A stretch of 64,000 nucleotides of DNA from Hyperoodon ampullatus. Lineage: Eukaryota > Chordata > Mammalia > Artiodactyla > Ziphiidae. The position numbers were made by a program, and so were the translations under genes. This document shows positions 32,883 through 44,590 of the stretch, piece after piece. Location of the stretch: positions 45,938,368-46,002,367 of the forward strand of contig OX457064.1 in the NCBI GenBank assembly GCA_949752795.1. Reading direction: 5' to 3'. Numbering within the stretch: the stretch's first letter is position 1; each line of letters opens with the position of its first letter. Below the pieces are notes generated by a model. The model had not been told where the DNA came from and searched no databases. It was given only the letters and a program-made list of their open reading frames with translations.

Positions 32883-35804
32883 TTAAGTCCTAGTTTTCCT
32901 TTATATTAAGAAAACATTTTTAGTCATTTTTATTTTTAAGCTGAGCCCACCATAAAAAAATTATAACATGTGCAGAAATATTTATTTTAAGGCTAATATG
33001 ATTGCTATTTGTAAACAAATTAATATAGTAATTTCCCCCCTTATCAATTAAGGAAATGATTTATTTGGGGGGGGGACTAGATCACTTGCATAAATTCTTT
33101 TTTTTTCATTTCATTTTGCCGTATAGATAAATGATTTTTACATTGAATAAGCATGAGCCACACAGACAACTCAAACATAACATGAATATATAAAAGGAAA
33201 TTTACGCAAAGCTCAAGTGTGAATTATAAAAGATATGGTAAATTTCATGTTTTGGTTTCCCAATATAGAGATTTATCTTACTCTTTCAAAAAAAGCAGGA
33301 GGTCTGTCAGCTGAATGAAGAAAGATACCCATCAACTGAATGAAAAAAGATACCCATCAACCTACCTGTTAATAACAGCTGTCAGTCTCAATGTTTTAGG
33401 GAAAAATGGTAATGAAGATATAACATGTACATATTAAGGGAATTATTTTTGGTTTGGGAACCTGTAATTTTTGTGTAACAGTTAAATATGCATCTGTTCT
33501 CTTATTTCCAATGAGGGAAAAACTTGATAACCATCTGAAACCATTTTAGTGTATTTTTAAAGCAAATATGCTTTTTACCCAACAATAATTCACTACAATA
33601 GGCATAAAATGAAAATGAAAAGAGACACATGGGAATTTACAAAATTAAACACTATGGCAAGTTTTCTACTTTCCTACATTAACAAAAGAGTCACCCATTA
33701 GGTCTACTATTGTTCTGTGAATTTATTACCAGGATCAGGATTAAGAAAAAAGCCCTCAAAGCCCACCTCTAGGAAAAATAAAAAATAAAAAAATAAAGAT
33801 ATGCTGGTATCCTTTACTTATCTTAAAGATGCTCCTTTCTCATTCTTTGTTTCCCCTCCTTTTATACAGCTGTGACATCACCAAGTACTACTTATGCTTC
33901 CATTCCCTTCTATACATCCTGCTCCCAAATCTTTCAGTTTCATACATCAAAAAATATCTGGCCAATCTTTCAGTCTCAGCCTTTAAAACAACTGATGTGT
34001 TAATATCATATATATTTTGGAGGAATGTCCTACAGAGCTTTAGAACAGGCTATAAATTATGTTCATTGCCTGGAATCTATATAGTTTCTCATCTTCACTC
34101 AAATTATTGCATCATTAGTCAAGGTGCATGTAATGTTTTAATTTTCAAATGGTCTACCTGAGGCTAATTTGTGAATTCCATATAAAAACTTTGTCCTGCA
34201 TTCTTGGTTATGGATAGGCAGAAAGTAACCAAGGAGCTGAAGACTAAAAAAAAAAAAAAAAAGAACAAATTCTAATATGTGCCTTGAACAAATGCAATAC
34301 GGAGTTTTGGCTTCCCAGTTTATAGTTTATCCTGAGTTTTTGTTTTTGTTAATTTTTAAATCAATATAGTGAAAGTATATATGCTCATGTACAAGGTCCT
34401 GTCTGCTGAAAAATGGTTTCAGAGAAAAACAGTATAATTGTCTTGATTCCCCTTTCTCCTCCCACCTACACTTTTAAATTAAACATATATATTCAGGTAC
34501 ATAAAACTTTAAAAGTATGAAATTTGTATTTCAATAATATACCTTAAATTGGTCCTAGTATACAGTAAAAGAAAAAATTTAAATCATCCAATATATTATT
34601 ATAATAGGAAGCTTCCCATGGGAGGAAGTGATACTAAAAACAAGAACAATTAGGATTAATTGAATTACTGAGCAATGAAAGCAGATCCAGGTCTATCTGA
34701 ACAAAACACAAAAGAGTAGTAATATAAATACGCCCTCCTGACAGAAGGCTTCGCCATCCAGACACACAAGACCCAGCTAAAGCACGCACACTCATAATTT
34801 TTTTACGAGGAAAAGGAGACACTGTTTTGGTAGATTCAGATGAGCTATGAAGAAGGTCACCAAGAGAATCTAAGTATCTTTAAAAATTACCTTAGTCTCA
34901 CTGGTACAGTGTCTCAGAGCATGTACACAGCACTGGAAGATGACATTCAGACACCCCAAGACTATGTCTCCTCAAGTTATTGACACTTACTTCATTTATA
35001 CCTTATCACTGCATAGGTTTCCATGGAAGAAAATATTGTTGTGGGCTGGAAATTTTTTAAAAACCATTTAATGTCACTAATTCATAGAGATAAGTATAAA
35101 ACACTATACATTTATGCACATATGTATATAACATGAACTTTCTGTAAATGTAAAAGGAAAAACATATGTCCTTACATTTCACCAAGTAGTTTTATTACTT
35201 CTAATATAAACACTGCTCAAAAAGTGAGGACCAATAAATATCCAAGCGCCAACAAATGTGCAGACTAGGACTCCCATGGGCACAGGTTCTCAATGCTTTT
35301 CTAGACACTTCCTTGTATATTTCCTTATGCAACACAAACAGAACAAGTAATCAAGAAAATCAGATTTAGAAAGCTCTTCTCATGATAAGAAAAAAATTTT
35401 AGACAAAAATTAAGGAAATGATGACTGCCAAACCATTTGCATTCACAGACTTGTGCACTACTTGCCGAAGTCTTGATATTTCGATTATACAGAATAAGGA
35501 CAAATTAATTGAGTATACAAATACATGATAAGTAACAATAATTCACATTTGTTATTTTAGGCATGTTAGATTTCGTAGAACGTTCTTATATTTTAGTCTG
35601 AAGGGAAAAATTTCATTTTAGGAAATAAAAATTCACAGCTAGAATTAAAAATTATTTTTCTCATAAAAATCTGAATAAAATATGGAGTCAAACAGCTGTG
35701 AGTAAAAGTACAGAAGAGAAGGTTAAGTAAATTAACAAAAAGGCAGAGTCGAAGGAAAAAGAAAATGAGTGAATGATAAAAGAAGGACATATTTTTAAGA
35801 GCAA
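32883..35804. other. Unique-looking non-coding sequence
   Basis: It contains a 25-bp tandem duplication at 33311-33360 and a 110-codon plus frame (33829-34161) with no recognisable domain, treated as chance. No other feature. Confidence 0.5.
33311..33360. repeat. 25-bp tandem duplication
   Basis: The unit ctgaatgaag...acccatcaa occurs twice head-to-tail (33311-33335 and 33336-33360) with one mismatch. Confidence 0.9.
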
Positions 35805-36035
35805 ATACCTACATAGTGCTTGCTGTATGTTAGGCAGTGTTACAGGCGTATTTGTGTATATCTGTATGTGTATGTAGCTAACAGCAAACCTATTATTCCC
35901 ATTTTGCAGTAAGGAAACTGAAATATAGAGATATTTACCAACTACTCATCGTTGGTGCAGAGATGGGCTTGAACCCAGGAATCTGACTTCCAAGGATGTG
36001 ATCTTATGTGCTATATAATATACTGCTCCTCAAGA
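35805..36035 (-). mobile_element. MIR SINE, minus
   Basis: The blocks 'tagtgcttgctgtatgttaggcagtgttacaggcg', 'ttattcccattttgcagtaaggaaactgaaatatagagatatttacc' and 'gcttgaacccaggaatctgacttccaagg' are the reverse complement of MIR in the correct order, including the B-box region. Confidence 0.85.
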
Positions 36036-37825
36036 ACACTATTAAAGAGGATATATACAAGATAATTTAGCAGAACAAGGAAACATAAAAATATAAAAGA
36101 TCAAATATGACTTTGGGATTAGTTATTAGTTGGGAGACAAGAAAAATAGTTAATATCCTTCCCATAAAGCAATCTAAAGTTGTATCAGTGTCAAAGAAAG
36201 GACAATTTTGTCCTTTGCCTGTAAAATCAAATTTATGATGTCCAATGCTGTAAATATTCAGCAATAGCTGTTATCTATAAATATTTAATACAAATGAAGT
36301 CATAAGTATAACTCAGACTAAATGCTAATTAAAAAATATAAAGAAGATTGGTAGTTACTTTCCATCCCAAACTTCCAGATGGTGTTTAATCAGTATACGT
36401 GACTATATTAGAGAATAGCATAATTTAAATAATAATTCAAAAGCAATTTGTCAGTTACAGCAAGCCACACTGGTAAAGATTCTGTGACTTTATCACAGTC
36501 CTTTTACTATATAGTTCTTTTACAATTATCTACTTTACTACAAATTTTGATGCTGCTGGCTTAATAATTCTAGAGTAGTTTGTCTTTAGGCCTTGAGAAA
36601 ACTTAAGTAATACATAAACCACAAGCAATATAAGAGGGCTCCAGTCATCTTCTTAATACTCTACTTCTGTTAAATAATAATTCCAAAGATAAAAAATCGT
36701 CCCACAAATAATCTCAAGTGGAAGACATGAGAATGCCTTTAATCAGTTAAACACTCAGGAACAATTATTAACTGATATCAATAACATACATGTGTTCAAC
36801 ATAACTGGGCAGAGATTAACCAAGTGTAATTGATTTGATTAATAATATTATAGTTATCCCTGTTCAATTAGGTGTTAAGTATGTATGCACATATGCATGT
36901 ATTTTATAGATTCCTAAAGTTCCAATACCAATCTCATCTCTAGCTGAATTTCTTGAACCATAAATATACAAAATTAATTCACTAAAATTAATGACAACTT
37001 ATTTATAAATTAAAACTAATGTTTATCCATTTGGTTTGTTGCACCTTGAATTTTAATGTGTAAGGCTTTATATATAATATAATGTAATACTGCCTTAAAA
37101 AAATACATAGCTTTTCTTCTTAAAAAAATTATTTAGTAGAAATAAAAGGTTGGCCTCCATTTGCTTAGTCTTCTATCTTACCCATAAGTAAAATCATAAA
37201 AATTCCCATTGAAAAAACAGGAGGTTATAAATTTATAAATGCCCTGATAAAGGACTTTGTGTTGTGGCTAAGAAAATGGTGCCAGAGAGTGTTAGAGTTT
37301 AACAGAACTCTAGAAATCACCTAATGTGATGACTTTATTATACAAATAAAGAAACTAAAGCCTGGAGAGATTAAGTGATTCAATGGAGTTTTCAAAACCA
37401 GTTTTTCTTAGAACTAACTAGCATGCCCACTGAATCATAATCCATGGCCCTTTAAAGCATTCAAGATGTGTTAACATACAGACTCTGGAACAAAAGGGTT
37501 CTAATAGATGTTAATAGCTAGTCTGAAAATAATGCAGAAAAAATTCCAGTAGGAAGGATATTTCCGAGAGAAATTAACTATTACTAAGGTATAGACAGAT
37601 TTTAAAGAAACAAAAAAGGGTAGGAGAGTAACCCAGGGCTATGAACTGTTAGTTTCGCAAGCTAAAGGGATAAGAAGAGGGGAACCTGGTCAAACAGGAA
37701 AGGAGAGAGTCATGTATGGAAGACAATTCTTTGATGTTTCACTGGGGACAAACTGATGTTTCACTGGGGACAAAAACAGAGGTGACAAAGTAGAGTTGAA
37801 ACTGGGGGAATGAATAGCTCAAACT
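36036..37825. other. Unique-looking non-coding sequence
   Basis: A MIR-like trace is at about 37325-37400 ('caaataaagaaactaaagcctggagagattaagtgattc'). A 22-bp tandem duplication lies at 37732-37775. No gene. Confidence 0.5.
37732..37775. repeat. 22-bp tandem duplication
   Basis: tgatgtttcactggggac plus four bases occurs twice in tandem (37732-37753, 37754-37775) with one terminal mismatch. Confidence 0.9.
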
Positions 37826-37836
37826 CTTCCTTTCCT

Positions 37837-38185
37837 TTTTTTTTAAACATCTTTATTGGAGTATAATTGCTTTACAATGTTGTGTTAGTTCCTGCTTTAC
37901 AACAAAGTGAATCAGTTATATGTAAACATATATATGCCCATATCCCCTCCCTCTTGCATCTCCTTCCCTCGCTCCCTATACCACCCCTATAGGTGGTCAC
38001 AAAGCACCGAGCTGATCTCCCTGTGCTATGTGTCTGCTTCCTACTAACTACCTATTTTACATTTGGTAGTATATATATGTGCATGCCACTCTCTCACTTC
38101 ATCCCAGCTTATCCTTCCCCCTCCCTGTGTCCTCAGATCCATTCTCTACATTTGCATCTTTATTCCTGTCCTGCCCCTAAGTTCA
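37837..38185 (-). other. L1 3'UTR and A-tail (minus copy)
   Basis: The reverse complement gives the 3'UTR order found in the other L1 copies ('ggggcaggacaggaataaagatgcaaatgtagagaatggatctgagg', '...caattatactccaataaagatg', A-tail). The 90-codon plus frame at 37993-38265 is an antisense shadow. Confidence 0.9.
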
Positions 38186-41100
38186 TTAGAAACTTTTTTT
38201 TATTCCATATATATGTGTTAGCATATATCTGTTTTTCTCTTTCTGACATATTTCACTCTGTATGACAGACTCTAGATCCATCCACCTTAACACAAATAAC
38301 CCAATTTCGTTTCTTTTTATGGCTGAGTAATATTCCATTCTGTATACGTGCCACATCTTCCTTCTCCATTCATCTGTCGATAGACACTTAGGTTGCTTCC
38401 ATATCCTGGCTACTGTAAATAGTGCTGCAATGAACTTTGTGGTACAAAACTCTTTTTCACTTATGGGTTTCTCAGGATATAGCCCAGTAGTGGGACTGTG
38501 GGGTCATATGGTAGTTCTATTTTTAATTTTTTAAGGAACCTCCATACTGTTCACCATAGTGGCTGTATCAATTTATATTCCTACCAAGAGTGCAAGACGG
38601 TTCCCTTTTCTACACACTCTCTCCAGCAATTATGATTATTTTTTTTTGCGGTACGCAGGCCTCTCACTGCTGTGGCCTCTCCCGTTGCAGAGCACACGTT
38701 CCGGACGGGCAGGCTCAGCAGCCATGGCTCACGGGCCCAGCCGCTCCGCGGCATGTGGGATCCTCCCGGACCAGGGCACAAACCCGTGTCCCCTGCATCG
38801 GGAGGCCGACTCTCAACCACTGCGCCACCAGGGAAGCCCTCCAGCAATTATTGTCTGTAGATTTTTAATGATGGCCATTCTGACGGGTGTGAGGTGATAC
38901 CTCATTGTAGTTTTGATTTGAATTTCTCTAATGATTAGTGATGTTGAGCATCCTTTCATGCGTTTGTTGGCAATCTGTATATCTTCTTTGGAGAAATGTC
39001 TATTTAGGTCTTCTGCTCATTTTCGGATTGGGTTGTTTGTTTTTTTGATATTGAGCTGCATGAGCTGCTTGTAAATTTGGGGGATTAATCCTTTGTCAGT
39101 TGCTTCATTTGCAAATATTTTCTCGCATTCTGAAGGTTGTCTTTTCATCTTGTTTATGGTTTCCTTTGCTGTGCAAAAGCTTTTAAGTTTCATGAGGTCC
39201 CATTTGTTTATTTTTGTTTTTATTTCCATTTCTCTAGGAGGTGGGTCAAAAAGGATCTTGCTGTCATTTATGTCAAGAGTGTTCTTCCCATGTTTTCCTC
39301 TAAGAGTTTTAAAATGTCTGGCCTTACATTTAGGCCTTTAATCTATTTTGAGTTTATTTTTGTGCATGGTATTAGGAAGTGTTCTAATTTCATTGTTCTA
39401 CATCTTGCTGTCCAGCTTTCCCAGCACCACTTATTGAACAGGGTGCCTTTTATCCATTGTATATTCTTGCCTCGTTTATCAAAGATAAGGTGACCATGTG
39501 TGCGTGGGTTTATCTCTGGGCTTTCTGGCCTGTTCCATTGATCTATATTTCTGTTTTTGTGCCAATACCATACTGTTTTGATTACTGTAGCTTTGTAGTA
39601 TAGTCTGAAGTCAGGGAGCCTGATTCCTCCAGCTAGGTTTTGCTTACTCAAGATTGCTTTGGCTATTCAGGGTCTTTTGTGTTTCCATACAAATTGTGAA
39701 ATATTTTGTTCCAGTGCTGTGAAAAATGTCATTGGTAGTTTGATAGGGATTGCACTGAATCTGTAGATTGCTTGGGGTAGAATGGTCATTTTTACAATGT
39801 TGATTCTTCCAATCCCAGAACATGGTATATGTCTCCATCTGTTTGTAAGGTCTTTAATTTCTTTCATCAGTGTCTTATCGTTTTCTGCATACAGGTCTTT
39901 TGTCTCCTTTGGTAGGTTTATTCCTACGTATTTTATTCTTTTGTTGCAATGGTAAATGGGGGTGTTTCCTTAAATTTTTTTAAGATTATTCATCATTAGT
40001 GTATAGGAATGCAAGAGATTTCTGTGCATTACTTTTGTATCCTGCTACTTTACCAAATTCATTGATTAGCTCTAGTAGTTTTCTGGTAGCATCTTTAGGA
40101 TTCTCTATATGTAGAATCATGCCATCTGCAAACTCTGACAGTTTTACTTCTTCTTTTCCAATTTGGATTCCTTTTATTTCTTTTTCTTCTCTGACTGCTG
40201 TGGCTAAAACTTCCAAAACTATGTTGAATAACAGTGGTGAGAGTGGGAAACCTTGTCTTCTTCCTGATCTTAGAGGAAATGGTTTCAATTTTTCCCCATT
40301 AAGAACAGTGTTGGCTGTGGGTTTGTCATATATGGCCTTTATTATGTTGAGTTAAGTTCCCTCTACATCTACTTTCTGGAGGGTTTTTATCATACATGGG
40401 CGTTGAATTTTTTCAAAAGCATTTTCTGCATCTATTGAGATGATCATATGGTTTTTATCCTTCAGTTTGTGAATATGGTGTATCACATTGATTGATTTGC
40501 ATATATTGAAGAATCCTTGCATTCCTGGGATAAACCCCACTTGATAATGGTGTATGATCCTTTTAATGTGCTGTTGGATTCTCTTTGCTAGTATTTTGTT
40601 GAGGATTTTTGCATCAATGTTCATTAGTGATATGGCCTGTAGTTTTCTTTTTTTGTGACATCTTTGGTTCTGGCATCAGGGTGATGTTGGCCTCGTAGAA
40701 TGAGTTTGGGAGTGTTCCCCCCTCTGATATGTTTTGGAATATTTTGAGAAGGATAAGTGTTAGCTCTTCTCTAAATGTTAGATAGAATTTGCCTGTGGAG
40801 CCGTCTGGTCCTGGGTTTTTGTTTGTTTGAAGATTTTTAATTACAGTTTCAACTTCAGTGCTTGTGATTAGTCTGTTTATATTTTCTATTTCTTCCTGGT
40901 TCAGTCTCGGAAGGTTGTGCTTCTCTAAGAATTTGCCCATTTCTTCCAGCTTGTCCATTTTATTGGCATATAGTTGCTTGAGCTGCTTGCAGTCATCTCT
41001 CAAACCCTTTGTACTTGTGCAGTGTCAGCTGTTACTTCTCCCTTTTCATTTCTAATTCTGTTCATTTGAGTCTTCTCTCTTTTTTTCTTGATGAGTCTGG

Positions 41101-42222
41101 CTAATGGTTTATCAATTTTCTTTCTCTCTTCTCAAAGAACCAGCTTTTAGTTTTATTGATCTTTGTTATTGTTTCCTTCATTTCTTTTTCATTTATTTCT
41201 GATCTGATATTTATGATTTCTTTCCTTCTGCTAACTTTGGGAATTTTTTTGTTCTTCTTTTCTAATTGCTTCAGGTGTAAGGTTAGTTTGTTTGAGATTT
41301 TTCTTCATTCTTGAGGTAGGACTGTATTGCTATAAACTTCCCTCTCAGAACTGCTTTTGTTGCATCCTGTACGTTTTGAGTCGTCCTGTATTCATTGTCA
41401 TTTGTTTCTCGGTATTTTTTGTTTTACTCCGATTTCTTCAGTGATCTCTTGGTTATTTAGTAGAGTATTGTTTAGCCTCCATGTGTTTGTGTGTTTTACA
41501 GTTCTTTTTCTGTAACTGATATATAGTCTCATAGCATTGTGTTCAGAAAAGTTACCTGATTCGATTTCAATTTTCTTAAATTCACCAAGGCTTGAATTGT
41601 ATCCCAAGATATGATCTATCCTTGAGAATGCTCCATGAGCACTTGAGAAGTGTATTCTGTTGTTTTTGGATGGAATGTCCCATAAATATCAATTAAGTCC
41701 ATCCTGTTTAATGTGTCATTTAAAGCTTGTGTTTCCTTATTTATTTTCATTTTGGATGATCTGTCCATTGGTGAAAGTGGGGTGTTAAAGTCCCTAACAA
41801 ATGATTGTGTTACTGTCGATTTCCTCTTTTATGGCTGTTAGCATTTGCCTTACGTATTGAGGTGCTCCTGTGTTGGGTGCATAAATATCTACAATTGTTA
41901 TATCTTCTTCTTGGATTGATCCCTTGATCATTATGTAGTGTCCTTCTTTGTCTCTTGTAATAGTCTTTATTTTAAAGTCTATTTTGTTTGATATGAGAAT
42001 TGCTACACCAGCTTTCTTTTGATTTCAATTTGCATGGAATATCTTTTTCCATCCCCTCACTTTCAGTCTCTATGTGTCCCTAGGTCTGAAGTGGATCTCT
42101 TGTAGAGAGCATATACATGGATCTTGTTTTTGTATTCATTCAGCCAGTCTATGTCTTTTGGTGGGAGCATTTATTCCATTTACATTTAAGGTAATTATCA
42201 ATATGTATATTCCTATTACCAT
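38186..42222 (-). pseudogene. Dead L1 ORF2 (endonuclease/reverse transcriptase)
   Basis: ORF2 encodes the L1 endonuclease, reverse transcriptase and C-terminal zinc-knuckle protein that nicks target DNA and copies L1 RNA. Here its ATG corresponds to 42222 and its reading is broken into pieces: 41398-41607 (endonuclease end), 40614-41003 and 40352-40624 (fingers/palm), 39986-40288 (palm), 39644-39867 and 39343-39651 (thumb and beyond), 39017-39229 (C-terminal part). The palm motif reads FADG where active copies have FADD, so a catalytic aspartate is lost as well. A CHR SINE interrupts the 3' part at 38634-38838. Plus-strand frames in this interval are antisense shadows. It is non-functional. 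Confidence 0.92.
38634..38838 (-). mobile_element. CHR SINE inserted in the L1 ORF2
   Basis: A GC-rich CHR SINE in the same (minus) orientation as its host L1. The direct repeat ctccagcaattat is at 38621-38633 and 38839-38851. The tail is short and interrupted (gattattttttttttgcgg). Frames of 62-112 codons across it are shadows. Confidence 0.95.
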
Positions 42223-42530
42223 TTTCTTAATTGTTTTGGGTTTGTTTTTGTTTTTGTAGGTCTTTCCCTTCTCTTTTGTTTCCTATCTAGAGAAGTTCCT
42301 TTAGCATTTGTTGTAAAGCTGATTTGGTGGTGCTGAATCCTCTTAACTTTTGCTTATCTGTAAAGGTTTTAATTTCTCCATCGAATCTGAATGAGATCCT
42401 TGCTGGGTAGAGTAATCTTGGTTGTAGGTTTTTCCCTTTCATCACTTTAAATATGTCCTGCCACTCCCTTCTGGCTTGCAGAGTTCCTGCTGAAACATCA
42501 GCTGTTAACCTTATGAGGATTCCCTTGTAT

Positions 42531-43190
42531 TTATTGCTTTTCTCTTGCTCCTTTTAATATTTTTTCTTTGTATTTCATTTTTGATAGTTTGATTAATATG
42601 TGTGTTGGCGTGTTTCTCCTTGAATTTATCCTGTATGGGACTCTCTGCACTTCTTGGACTTGATTGACTATTTCCTTTCCCACGTTAGGGAACTTTTCAA
42701 CTGTAATCTCTTCAAATATTTTCTCAGACCCTTTCTTTTTCTCTACTTCTTCAGAGAACCCTATCGTTCGTATGTTGGTGTGTTTAATGTTGTCCCAGAC
42801 GTCTCCGAGACTGTCCTCAGTTGGTTTCATTCTTTTTTTCTTTATTGTGTTCTGCAGTAGTTATTTCCACTATTTTATCTTACAGGTCACTTATCCATTC
42901 TTCTGACTCAGTTATTCTGCTATTGATTCTTTCTAGAAAATTTTAAATTTCACTTATTGTATTGTTCATCATTGTTTGTTTGCTCTTCAGTTCTTCTAGG
43001 ACCTTGTTAAATGTTTCTGTATTTTCTCCATTCTATTTCCAAGATTTTGAATCATCTTTACTATCATTACTCTGAATTCTTTTGCACTTAGACTGCCTCT
43101 TCCTCTTCAGTTGTTTGGTCTGGTAGATTTTTACCCTGTTCCTTCATCTGCTGCATATTTCTCTGTCTTCTCATTTTGTATAACTTACTG
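42531..43190 (-). pseudogene. Dead L1 ORF1 (RNA-binding chaperone)
   Basis: ORF1p is the trimeric RNA-binding protein of the L1 particle. The minus frame 42531-42830 (99 codons) covers the RRM part: ...SLGDVWDNIKHTNIRTIGF... through PYRINSR... to KILKGAREKQ, then a TAA. The N-terminal coiled-coil part (about 42830-43190) is recognisable but shifted. The C-terminal domain follows past the stop (about 42290-42530) and is also broken. The same TAA occurs in the plus-strand L1. It is non-functional. Confidence 0.88.
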
Positions 43191-43762
43191 TGTTTGGGGT
43201 CTCCACTCCCTCCCGGCTAGCTGTGGCACCCTAGCCCCCTTCAGGCTGAGTTCATGCAGCCAACACCAGTCCTCTCCCTGGGATCTGACCTCCAAAGCCT
43301 GAGCCTCAGCTCCCAGCCACGACCTGCCCTGGTGGGTGAGCAGACAACCCTCTCAGGCTGGTGAGTGCTGGCTGGCGCTGATCCTCTGTGTGGGAATCTC
43401 TCTGCTTTGCCCTCTGCACCCCTGTTGCTGCGCTCTCCTCATTGGCTCTGAAGATTCCCCCACGCCCAGACCCCGTCTTCGCTAGTGAAGGGGCTTCCTA
43501 GTGTGTGGAAACTTTTCCTCCTTCACAGCTCCCTCCCAGAGGTGCAGGTCCTGTCCCTGTTCTTTTGTCTCTGTTTTTTCTTTTTTCTTTTGCCCTACCC
43601 ATGTACGTAGGGAGTTTCCTGCCTTTTAGGAAGTCTGAGGTCTTCTGCCAGTGTTCAGTAGGTGTTCTGTAGGAGTTGTTCCAAATGTAGATGTATTTTT
43701 GATGTATTATTTGGGGGAAGGTGATCTCCACATGTTACTTGTCCGCCATCTTGAAGGTCCCC
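43191..43762 (-). other. L1 5'UTR, internally deleted
   Basis: The reverse complement aligns with 51583-52132 of the other L1 ('gtgtggaaactcttcctcc'-type text, the GC-rich block with 'gagcctcaggc', '...gccacagctagccgggagggagt'). It then jumps at about 43203 to sequence equivalent to 53469, just before ORF1. This is where the L1 sense promoter would lie; whether the truncated form is active cannot be told. Confidence 0.85.
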
Positions 43763-43774
43763 CTTCCCTTTCCT

Positions 43775-44590
43775 GTTATTAGCACAAGCAAACCCACATG
43801 GAAAAGCAATGAAACCTGCTGCTGTAACCCATACTGTTCAGCCTCCCAAGGCAGAAAAGAAAGTAGTGAAGGGTAGATGAAAGTTCTAGGTAGGGCAGAC
43901 TGAAGGTATACAGCAATATAGCCATAGAAACTTTGGAAACACTTAGATAAATAAATATAATAATTAGCTTTGTTCACTGGACATTATAGAATCTTAACTG
44001 AGACTCTCTAAGATGGAATAGAGCAATCAGTGTGTTTAGAAATCTGAATATTTCTTTTCAACACACAAATATTTAAATCTTGCATATAAATAATAATGTA
44101 TAATAATGGCTCAGGAATCCCTGGAATACATTCCACTTTCCATAAAATTTTAAGATCTTAGTAGAATTCTCTGAAACTCACATGTAGTATTTCTAGAAGG
44201 TTTCTGATATTCTGGAAGCATTTTAAAGAATCTGTTTCCAAATTTCTTGCACCAGAAGAACCAAGTAATATGACTTTGGTAACTTTCTGCTGGTTCCAAA
44301 AAGAAACAACAATCCAACAAATATAAAAGCAGTTACAAAGTTGTACTCATTCTTTATCACAACTCCAAAGCTTTTCCCCAACAGTTAAAAAAAAAAAAAA
44401 AAAAAAAAAGAAAGACACAACTCCAAAGCTTTTCCCCAACAGTTAAAAAAAAAAAAAAAAAAAGAAAGAAAAAGAAAAGAGTTAGACATGAAAGTCTATA
44501 CTTACAAAGTTACTCTAACACTAAATGTTTGCAAGATTCTTAGGCTATGCATGAGTGATATAATATCACTTGAGGGTAGATTGTGATACA
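43775..44590. other. Non-coding sequence with a tandem duplication
   Basis: The 80-codon minus frame at 43735-43977 starts in unique DNA and ends in the L1; it is not supported. A duplication of about 58 bp lies at 44358-44473. Confidence 0.5.
44358..44473. repeat. Tandem duplication of about 58 bp with poly-A
   Basis: The sequence cacaactccaaagctttt...acagtt followed by a long A-run and 'gaaag' occurs twice (44358-44415 and 44416-44473). The 31-bp core is identical in both copies, so the duplication or its homogenisation is recent. Confidence 0.92.

Larger units (their letters stand above)
37837..43762 (-). mobile_element. Near-full-length L1, minus, with nested SINE
   Basis: Read on the minus strand it runs from a 5' end near 43762 ('ggaccttcaagatggcggac') through 5'UTR, ORF1 remnant and ORF2 remnant to 'aataaagatgtttaaaaaaaa' at 37837. 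A probable target repeat is cttcctttcct (37826-37836) and cttccctttcct (43763-43774). It is about 5.9 kb including a CHR SINE of about 205 bp. It is shorter than the plus-strand L1 at 51583 because about 1.34 kb of 5'UTR is missing. All coding regions carry stops and shifts. Confidence 0.93.

Noticed and set aside
33829..34161. 110-codon plus frame rich in Leu, Ser and Tyr
   Set aside because: The composition is that of AT-rich noncoding DNA; no domain or signal is supported.
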